DNA from: an uncultured Enorma sp.
Lineage (GTDB): Bacteria > Actinomycetota > Coriobacteriia > Coriobacteriales > Coriobacteriaceae
Length of the DNA: 5,441 nucleotides
Direction: 5' to 3'
NCBI GenBank assembly: GCA_905210055.1
Contig: CAJLVH010000133.1
Location: 1-5,441 of the forward strand
Below are positions 1 to 4,384 of this stretch, piece by piece. The number at the start of each line of letters is the position of its first letter. Within the stretch, counting starts at the first letter, position 1. Made by a program: the position numbers and the translations under genes. Under the pieces are notes generated by a model, which searched no databases, was not told the DNA's origin, and saw nothing but the letters and a program-made list of their open reading frames with translations.

Positions 1-1
1 G

Positions 2-1261
2 CTTCTGCTCGAACGCGGCGACAACGCGAGCCGCAGGGAGCAGGCGATCGAGCACTTCTATCGAACCGCAGAGCTCGACCCCGAGAGCAACATCCAATTC
101 GGTCTTGGCGGCGCCGGCACCTTCTCGGACGGCAAGCTCACCACCGGCACGAAGAACCCGGCGCATCGGCGTATCCTCGAAACACTTGTTGCCGCCGGCG
201 CGCCGCGCGATATCCTCTGGGACGCCAAGCCCCATGTGGGTTCCGATATTCTTCCCACCGTTGTCGAGAACATCGTCGCCTGCATTCGCGAGCTCGGGGG
301 CGAGGTTCGTTTCCGCACACGTCTTGTCGACATCGAGCGAACCGGCGGATGCTCCGGCGGCGTGCGCGCCATCCGCGTCGAGACGCAGGCGGACGGCGTT
401 GCCCAAGAGGAACGTATCCCCTGCAACCAGCTCATCCTTGCCTGCGGACACTCTGCACGCGACGTATTCGAGCTCCTCAAGCAACGGGGCTTTGAACTTG
501 AACGGAAAACGTTTGCGATGGGCGTACGCATCGAACATGCCCAATCGGCCATCGACCGGGCGCAATACGGACGTTTCGCGGGAAACCCAGCACTGGGCGC
601 CGCGCCCTATAAGCTCGTTGCCCATGTGGGAGACCGCAGCCTCTTCACGTTCTGTATGTGCCCGGGCGGAGAAGTCGTCGCTGCGGCGTCGGAGCCGGAG
701 GGGGTGGTGACGAACGGCGCAAGCCTCCATGCGCGCGCGGGTGAAAACGCGAACTCCGCGTTGCTGGTGAACGTCACGCCTGAAGACCTCCCTGGAGCAG
801 ACCCCCTCGAGGGCATCGCGCTCCAACGAGCCTGTGAGCGCACCGCCTACGACCTCGGCGGCGGAGCATACCGCGCGCCGGCGCAGCTCGTAGGCGACTT
901 CCTTGCGCGAACCGCCAGCACGGACTCCGGGGCGATTATGCCCACCTACCCGCTCGGCGTTACCTGGACCGCCCTCGATAACGCGTTGCCCCGCCACATC
1001 ATCGATACGCTTCGAGCTGGTATCCCCCTGCTGGGACGCAAACTCAAGGGATTCGACGCCACCGACGCCGTGCTGACCGGCGTGGAATCGAGATCGAGCG
1101 CGCCGGTCACCGTTGTACGCGGCCGTGATTGCGTTGCGTTCGGCGCACCGGGTCTCTATCCCTGTGGCGAGGGCGCTGGCTATGCGGGCGGCATCATGAG
1201 TGCCGCCACCGACGGCATCCGCTGCGCCGAGGCGGTACTGAGGGAGCTTGCGAATCGATAA
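2..1261 (+). CDS. FAD-dependent dehydrogenase, COG2509 type (5' partial)
   Basis: The reading frame is open from base 2 to the TAA at 1259-1261 and gives 419 residues without an internal stop. The gene runs in from the left edge. The first visible residues, LLLERG, look like the end of the second beta strand of an FAD-binding Rossmann fold, whose acidic residue contacts the ADP ribose. The GxGxxG loop and any N-terminal extension are therefore missing, probably about 100 residues. Recognisable family motifs are FGLGGAGTFSDGKL (residues 33-46), AKPHVGSD (75-82) and the C-terminal flavin-contacting block GLYPCGEGAGYAGGI (384-398), followed by MSAATDGIRCAEAVL. These are hallmarks of the predicted FAD-dependent dehydrogenases of COG2509; the physiological substrate is not known to me. 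It appears soluble, with no membrane segment in the visible part. A GTG at 236 lies inside the conserved KPHVG motif and is not the start. A long hairpin begins five bases after the stop. Family call is firm, function open. Confidence 0.88.
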   Translation, partial: LLLERGDNASRREQAIEHFYRTAELDPESNIQFGLGGAGTFSDGKLTTGTKNPAHRRILETLVAAGAPRDILWDAKPHVGSDILPTVVENIVACIRELGGEVRFRTRLVDIERTGGCSGGVRAIRVETQADGVAQEERIPCNQLILACGHSARDVFELLKQRGFELERKTFAMGVRIEHAQSAIDRAQYGRFAGNPALGAAPYKLVAHVGDRSLFTFCMCPGGEVVAAASEPEGVVTNGASLHARAGENANSALLVNVTPEDLPGADPLEGIALQRACERTAYDLGGGAYRAPAQLVGDFLARTASTDSGAIMPTYPLGVTWTALDNALPRHIIDTLRAGIPLLGRKLKGFDATDAVLTGVESRSSAPVTVVRGRDCVAFGAPGLYPCGEGAGYAGGIMSAATDGIRCAEAVLRELANR

Positions 1262-1265
1262 CCCC

Positions 1266-1372
1266 GTGCCGGACGGGCGCCCCGGCTTCTCTTTTCGCTT
1301 GTCCTCGCAATGAGGCTGACGCCTCATTGCTGCGGAATCGCTCAAAGTGAAGCCGGGGCGCCCGTCCGGCAC
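1266..1372 (-). repeat. Long-hairpin repeat element, copy 1 (minus orientation)
   Basis: Perfect 24-base inverted repeats at 1266-1289 and 1349-1372 (arm begins GTGCCGGACGGGCGCC) enclose 59 bases. Inside lies a second perfect stem, GCAATGAGGC at 1307-1316 with GCCTCATTGC at 1321-1330, closed by TGAC. Read on the minus strand, the inner hairpin is flanked by GCGATTCCGCAGCAA (plus coordinates 1327-1341) and TTGCGAGGACAAGCG (1296-1310). These two blocks recur, nearly base for base and in the opposite orientation, in copy 2 at 1929-2030, whereas the outer stems of the two copies are unrelated in sequence. The element starts five bases after the dehydrogenase stop codon and could stabilise that mRNA end. 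There is no T-tract on either side, so I do not call it an intrinsic terminator. It resembles REP/BIME-like or MITE-like extragenic palindromes. Confidence 0.85.
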
Positions 1373-1439
1373 ACCTACCCGCAACAAACCTCGACCAGCG
1401 ACGCGGCGCAAAGGTCGCCGTCGTCCTTGCGGGTGAGGT
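1373..1439. repeat. Stem-loop with one bulged base
   Basis: ACCTACCCGCAA at 1373-1384 (read as A-CCT-ACCCGCAA) pairs with TTGCGGGTGAGGT at 1427-1439, giving 12 pairs with one bulged G at 1435. Inside it CGACC (1392-1396) pairs with GGTCG (1413-1417). It directly abuts the preceding long hairpin. No T-tract follows it, and no relative of it is visible elsewhere in the window. It may be part of the neighbouring repeat or an independent fold. Confidence 0.45.
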
Positions 1440-1522
1440 TAGAGTGAGGAAGGGTACCGGAGGTTGGCGCCGCGACTCATTCCCTGGGGGGGCAACTAAG
1501 TCCGGGACTCGGGCTCCCATTT

Positions 1523-1595
1523 CGGCAAACCGTAGCACCACGGTCGCGCGAAGCCCGTTTTCGGCTCTGGAAGTCCGTGGTGTTACCGTTTCGCG
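1523..1595. repeat. Imperfect inverted repeat, 21-base arms
   Basis: The arm at 1523-1543 (core GTAGCACCACGG) is complementary to 1575-1595 (core CCGTGGTGTTAC) at 17 of 21 positions. The 31-base interior carries a small further stem, AGCC at 1552-1555 with GGCT at 1563-1566. No coding function is visible. The arms are long enough to be non-accidental but diverged, as in an old palindromic repeat. Confidence 0.5.
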
Positions 1596-1654
1596 CGGGA
1601 TGACGCGTGAGGTTTGGCGGCAACAACGGGTTTTCAGCTCGCAGGTGACCCCAT

Positions 1655-1803
1655 TTCCCAAATCGGTCCAAATGAACAGTTTTCACGGTACTGCCGAAGT
1701 AACCGGACGATTTCACCGGATGAAACGGCAGGTACGGGGATCGGACATGTGCGCGCTACTTCGCCATCCCCCCGAAAACCGTTCGTTTGGCGCGATTTGG
1801 GAA
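1655..1803. repeat. 149-base element with 30-base terminal inverted repeats
   Basis: The left end, 1655-1684, begins TTCCCAAATCGGTCC and ends GAACAGTTTTC. The right end, 1774-1803, is its reverse complement at 26 of 30 positions, so both ends read TTCCCAAATCG..CCAAA.GAAC.GTTTTC inward. Between them is a nested stem (1686-1696 with 1726-1736, one bulge) and a small hairpin TTTCA-CCGGA-TGAAA at 1711-1725. The size, the terminal inverted repeats and the absence of a gene fit a MITE or a folded extragenic repeat. I see no convincing target-site duplication, so insertion by a transposase is inference only. Confidence 0.6.
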
Positions 1804-1928
1804 TCAAGATGCCGCGCGCGTGAGAATTTCCGTCCAGGACTCAGATTCTCGCTCGCTGGAAGGCGGGATGCCGCGGGCGCTGAAAGCCTTGCGCTCCTGA
1901 ATGGAAATGAACTGGTAAACGAACTTGT

Positions 1929-2030
1929 CGCGCACGGTAGCCCCGGTGTTCCGCTGGGCGATTCCGCAGCAAGAGGGCGAAGCCCTCTTACGAGGACAAG
2001 CGAAGCGGAACACCGGGGCGGCCGTGTGCG
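1929..2030 (+). repeat. Long-hairpin repeat element, copy 2 (plus orientation)
   Basis: Perfect 16-base arms GCCCCGGTGTTCCGCT (1940-1955) and AGCGGAACACCGGGGC (2004-2019) extend outward to 1929 and 2030 with one mismatch and two G-T wobbles. Inside are GCGATTCCGCAGCAA (1958-1972), an 8-base perfect stem AAGAGGGC/GCCCTCTT (1971-1978 with 1982-1989, loop GAA) and TTACGAGGACAAGCG (1988-2002). The two flanking blocks match copy 1 at 15 of 15 and 14 of 15 positions, in reverse orientation, while both the outer arms and the inner-stem sequences differ between copies and remain paired. Total length is close to copy 1 (102 against 107 bases). It sits about 105 bases upstream of the fabH promoter. Confidence 0.85.
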
Positions 2031-2040
2031 CTCAGCGTCG

Positions 2041-2055
2041 TTGACCATTCGTCAA
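2041..2055. promoter_or_regulatory. TTGAC-N5-GTCAA palindrome
   Basis: TTGAC at 2041-2045 and GTCAA at 2051-2055 form a 15-base palindrome. The same TTGAC/GTCAA half-sites end the larger palindrome over the fabH promoter. The half-site centres here are 10 bases apart, against 20 there. TTGACC could also serve as a -35 box, but the best -10 candidates near 2062-2068 are poor. It could be a second regulator site, but it is short enough to be chance. Confidence 0.3.
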
Positions 2056-2136
2056 ACATGGATAAAGCGTGACGCGGCACGCAATTTTCGATGTGCGGGA
2101 CGCCCTCATGCCAGAGCTTTGCTAGCGTATGTGTGG

Positions 2137-2161
2137 TTGACGTTTATTAATAAAACGTCAA
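2137..2161. promoter_or_regulatory. 25-base palindromic operator candidate over the fabH promoter
   Basis: TTGACGTTT (2137-2145) and AAACGTCAA (2153-2161) are perfect 9-base inverted repeats around ATTAATA. The palindrome covers the whole -35 box and spacer and the first two bases of the -10 box, so a bound dimer would block RNA polymerase. In Firmicutes, fab operons of this order are controlled by FabT or FapR, but the sequence here is not a clear match to the sites I know for either. The identity of the regulator is therefore open. An RNA hairpin role is less likely if transcription starts at about 2172. Confidence 0.55.
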
Positions 2162-2165
2162 TAAC
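2137..2165 (+). promoter_or_regulatory. Promoter of the fab operon
   Basis: A TTGACG -35 box (2137-2142) matches the sigma-70 consensus at five of six positions. After a 17-base spacer comes AATAAC (2160-2165), which matches TATAAT at four of six. Transcription would start near 2172, leaving a very short leader before the fabH ATG at 2186. The stretch 2126-2185 is visibly AT-richer than the rest of the window, as expected for a promoter. Because the -35 box lies within a palindrome it also occurs on the other strand, but no -10-like sequence stands at the right distance there, so the promoter reads only toward fabH. Confidence 0.6.
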
Positions 2166-2176
2166 TATTGCAAAGC

Positions 2177-2180
2177 GAGG
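2177..2180 (+). promoter_or_regulatory. Ribosome binding site of fabH
   Basis: GAGG, five bases before the ATG at 2186, decides the start. The upstream in-frame TTG at 2168 has no Shine-Dalgarno sequence and would lie at or before the predicted transcription start. The GAGG lies in a small potential hairpin, AAAGC (2172-2176) with GCTTT (2180-2184). Confidence 0.6.
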
Positions 2181-2185
2181 CTTTC

Positions 2186-3145
2186 ATGTCTTTTCATATC
2201 ATCGGAACGGGCTCTGCCCTACCCGAGCGATGCATAACGAACGACGATCTCTCGCAGTTCCTCGACACCACCGACGAGTGGATCTTCACGCGCACCGGCA
2301 TCAAGGAACGCCGCGTATGCACTTTCGAAACGCTTGACGACCTTGCATGCGCCGCAAGCCTTCGCGCTCTTGAAGCGGCCGACGTCACGGCATCGGAACT
2401 CGATCTCATCGTGTGCGCGACTACATCGGGTGACCATATCCTACCTGCGCAGGCCTGCGCCATCGCAGAGCAAATCGGGGCTTCCTGCCCGGCTTTCGAC
2501 GTGTCCGCTGCCTGCGCCGGTTTCGTCTTCGCGCTCGATATCGCAGACGGCTTCTTTGCACGAGGCAGAGCGAGGCGCGCCCTGATCGTCGCCGCAGAGC
2601 AGATGTCGCGCTTGCTCGACTGGACAGATCGCGCCACATGCGTACTGTTCGGCGACGGAGCCGCTGCGTGCGTGATTGAGGCCGGAGGCGCAAGCCCGCT
2701 CGCCATCGAGCTCTCGACCGCTCCCGATACCGCCGCGCTCTCCGTTCCCGGCGTACCCGGCACCTCGCCCTTCGCCTCCATGCGATCCCCGCAAAGCATG
2801 CTCGCCATGAACGGCCGCCGCGTCTTCAAGTTCGGCGTCAATGCCATCTGCGATGCCGTGCACAAGCTCTGCGAAACCGCACATATCGAACTCGAGGATA
2901 TCGACCACTTCGTATTCCACCAAGCGAACGACCGTATCCTCGCCGCCGCATCTCAACGACTCGGCATCGAGGATGGTCGCATGGCGCGCACGCTGCGCAC
3001 AACGGGCAATATCTCGAGCGCCTGCATCCCCTATACCCTCGACGTGCTCGCTCGATCAGGCGAGCTGCACCCCGGCGACCTCATCGCGCTCGTGGGTTTC
3101 GGCGCGGGCCTTGATGTGGGCTCGTCCCTCATTCGCTGGGAGTAA
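2186..3145 (+). CDS. fabH: Beta-ketoacyl-ACP synthase III
   Basis: This 319-residue protein initiates fatty acid synthesis in the cytosol by condensing an acyl-CoA starter (acetyl-CoA or a branched one) with malonyl-ACP. It is a thiolase-fold enzyme of normal FabH length. The catalytic cysteine is Cys110 in DVSAACAGF, His245 lies in FVFHQAND and Asn275 in TTGNISSA, completing the Cys-His-Asn triad at almost the same numbering as in E. coli. The N-terminal IIGTGSALPERCITNDDL and DEWIFTRTGIKERR and the C-terminal GFGAGLDVGSSLIRWE are typical. Translation starts at the ATG at 2186, with GAGG five bases upstream. It is the first gene of the operon, behind a palindrome-covered promoter, with 62 bases separating it from acpP. 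Starter preference cannot be read from the sequence with confidence. Confidence 0.97.
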   Translation: MSFHIIGTGSALPERCITNDDLSQFLDTTDEWIFTRTGIKERRVCTFETLDDLACAASLRALEAADVTASELDLIVCATTSGDHILPAQACAIAEQIGASCPAFDVSAACAGFVFALDIADGFFARGRARRALIVAAEQMSRLLDWTDRATCVLFGDGAAACVIEAGGASPLAIELSTAPDTAALSVPGVPGTSPFASMRSPQSMLAMNGRRVFKFGVNAICDAVHKLCETAHIELEDIDHFVFHQANDRILAAASQRLGIEDGRMARTLRTTGNISSACIPYTLDVLARSGELHPGDLIALVGFGAGLDVGSSLIRWE

Positions 3146-3193
3146 CCCGGCACACAACGTAGCCTCCGCGCATCCCGCGCGAGGAAGATAGAA

Positions 3194-3199
3194 AAGGAG
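3194..3199 (+). promoter_or_regulatory. Ribosome binding site of acpP
   Basis: AAGGAG lies eight bases before the acpP ATG. It is a near-ideal site and fits the high demand for ACP. It lies in the 62-base fabH-acpP gap, the largest gap inside the operon, in which I see no clear promoter or terminator. Confidence 0.7.
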
Positions 3200-3207
3200 A
3201 AACCATC

Positions 3208-3438
3208 ATGGCAAACACCACGTTCGATCGCATCTGCACCATCATCCGCGACAACGGCGGCACCGAGGGTGAGCTCACGCTCGACACCAAGCTCGCCGAC
3301 GCCGGCCTCGACAGCCTCGCGACCGTCGAGGCGGTCATCGCCTGCGAGGATGAGTTCGGCATCGAGATCGAGACCGAGTCCAACCCCGAGACCGTGGGCG
3401 AGCTCGTCGAGCTCATCGAGTCGCTCATGGAGAACTAA
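3208..3438 (+). CDS. acpP: Acyl carrier protein
   Basis: A 76-residue acidic protein of standard ACP length that carries the growing acyl chain on a 4'-phosphopantetheine arm. The attachment site is Ser36 in the DSL motif within AGLDSLATVE; the surrounding helix II is acidic, and the last third (EDEFGIEIETE, then a helix rich in E and L) follows the usual four-helix pattern. The apo form would be modified by a holo-ACP synthase not present here. Codon use is extreme: only 4 of 76 sense codons end in A or T, all leucines are CTC and all glutamates GAG, which indicates very high expression. Its place between fabH and fabK identifies it as the fatty acid synthesis ACP rather than a polyketide or lipoteichoic acid carrier. 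Confidence 0.97.
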   Translation: MANTTFDRICTIIRDNGGTEGELTLDTKLADAGLDSLATVEAVIACEDEFGIEIETESNPETVGELVELIESLMEN

Positions 3439-3439
3439 G

Positions 3440-4384
3440 ATGCTGCGCTCCCCCATCTGCGAGACGCTGGGCATCGAAAAGCCCATCTTCCAGGGCGGCA
3501 TGGCATGGATCGCCGACGCCTCCCTCGCCTCGGCGGTATCTGAAGCGGGCGGCCTTGGCATCATCGCCGCGATGAATGCGAACGCCGCGTGGCTCCGTTC
3601 CGAAATCCAGGCGCTCCGTGCCAAGACGGATAAGCCCTTCGGCGTGAACGTCATGCTCATGAGCCCGTTTGCAGATGAAGTCGCCCAGGTCGTCATCGAA
3701 GAGCGCGTACCCGTGGTCGTGACGGGCGCCGGCAACCCCGTGAAGTACATGAAGGCCTGGAACGAGGCTGGTATCAAGGTCATTCCCGTCGTCGCGTCCG
3801 TGGGGCTTGCCCGTATCGTTGAGCGCGCCGGCGCCGCTGCCGTGATCGCCGAAGGCGGCGAAAGCGGCGGACACGTGGGAGACGCCACCACCATGGCGCT
3901 CGTCCCGCAGGTTGTCGACGCCGTAAACATCCCCGTCATCGCGGCGGGCGGCATCGCCGACGGTCGCGGCATGGCCGCCGCTTTCATGCTCGGGGCGCGC
4001 GGCGTCCAGGTGGGTACGCGCTTCCTCGTGGCAGAGGAATGCACCGTCTCCGAGGAATACAAGGAGCGCGTGCTCAAGGCCAAGGACATCTCCACACTCG
4101 TCACCGGTCGCCGTACCGGCCATGCGGTTCGCTGCCTCAAGACGCCCTTCACCAACACCTTCGCCAAGCGTGAAAACGAGGGAGCCCCGATCGAGGAGCT
4201 CGAGCAGATGGGTGCCGGCGCGCTCCGCAAGGCGGCGAAGGACGGCAACTACGAGGAGGGTTCGTTCATGTGCGGACAGGTTGCCGGCCTCGTCCACGAG
4301 CGCCAGAGCGCCGCGCAGATCGTCGATGATATCGTGGGCGGCGCCGAGGCGCTCCTCAAGGGGGCGGCGCAATGGGTGGCGTAG
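3440..4384 (+). CDS. fabK: Enoyl-ACP reductase II (FMN-dependent)
   Basis: A 314-residue TIM-barrel flavoprotein of the nitronate monooxygenase/FabK superfamily, which reduces trans-2-enoyl-ACP to acyl-ACP with NAD(P)H and FMN at the last step of each elongation round. Visible hallmarks are the N-terminal GIEKPIFQGGMAWIAD (residues 11-26), AGGLGIIAA, the substrate loop PFGVNVML (66-73), the catalytic His145 in GGESGGHVG, the phosphate-binding PVIAAGGIADGRGMAAAF and GARGVQVGTRFL, and the C-terminal GSFMCGQVAGL. Translation starts at the ATG at 3440, one base after the acpP stop, with GGAGA (3429-3433) as ribosome binding site inside acpP. An upstream extension of the frame only shadows acpP. 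Position between acpP and fabD makes FabK much more likely than a nitronate monooxygenase. Enzymes of this type are known to be insensitive to triclosan. Confidence 0.95.
   Translation: MLRSPICETLGIEKPIFQGGMAWIADASLASAVSEAGGLGIIAAMNANAAWLRSEIQALRAKTDKPFGVNVMLMSPFADEVAQVVIEERVPVVVTGAGNPVKYMKAWNEAGIKVIPVVASVGLARIVERAGAAAVIAEGGESGGHVGDATTMALVPQVVDAVNIPVIAAGGIADGRGMAAAFMLGARGVQVGTRFLVAEECTVSEEYKERVLKAKDISTLVTGRRTGHAVRCLKTPFTNTFAKRENEGAPIEELEQMGAGALRKAAKDGNYEEGSFMCGQVAGLVHERQSAAQIVDDIVGGAEALLKGAAQWVA

Larger units (their letters stand above)
1262..2185. other. Long noncoding gap filled with inverted repeats
   Basis: The 924 bases between the dehydrogenase stop and the fabH start contain no reading frame with a recognisable protein, a good ribosome binding site or codon use like the flanking genes. 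Open frames exist on both strands only because the DNA is GC-rich. The stretch holds five inverted-repeat structures (1266-1372, 1373-1439, 1523-1595, 1655-1803, 1929-2030), and its last 60 bases are a distinctly AT-richer promoter region. I saw no tRNA-like or rRNA-like sequence. The stretches 1440-1522, 1596-1654 and 1804-1928 show nothing I can assign, apart from a 9-base direct repeat GATGCCGCG at 1808-1816 and 1867-1875. The density of palindromes suggests an accumulation site for small non-autonomous repeats. Confidence 0.75.

Noticed and set aside
236..238. GTG at 236 as the start of the dehydrogenase
   Set aside because: The frame is open upstream to the window edge, and the 78 codons before it encode conserved family motifs.
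1266..1372. Intrinsic terminator for the dehydrogenase gene
   Set aside because: The stem is long and GC-rich, but neither strand shows a T-tract after it, and it belongs to a repeat family also found far from a gene end at 1929-2030.
1194..1661. A 155-codon open frame on the minus strand
   Set aside because: It overlaps the end of the dehydrogenase gene and crosses the 24-base hairpin arms; no domain or ribosome binding site supports it.
1713..2048. A 111-codon open frame on the minus strand
   Set aside because: It crosses repeat copy 2; its peptide (around CSASLVLVRGLRPLAAE) is simply the repeat core translated, so it is not an independent gene.
1262..2185. CRISPR array, tRNA or other classic RNA gene in the gap
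   Set aside because: The repeats are inverted and irregularly spaced, with no regular direct repeats, and I found no cloverleaf or CCA-ended tRNA pattern.
2168..2188. TTG at 2168 as an alternative fabH start
   Set aside because: It lacks a Shine-Dalgarno sequence, lies at or before the likely transcription start and adds residues not usual in FabH; the ATG at 2186 has GAGG at good spacing.
1444..2337. A 297-codon open frame on the + strand across the intergenic gap
   Set aside because: It runs through two repeat elements and 150 bases into fabH in another frame, has no recognisable domain, and its composition is rich in R, S and H, as expected of a chance frame in GC-rich DNA.
3031..4248. 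A 405-codon open frame antisense to fabH, acpP and fabK
   Set aside because: It is a shadow of strongly GC3-biased genes; low-complexity A, S, T, P and M composition and no domain.
3425..4372. A 315-codon open frame antisense to fabK
   Set aside because: It spans almost exactly the fabK gene on the other strand, as codon-bias shadows do, and is rich in D, G, H and R with no known fold.
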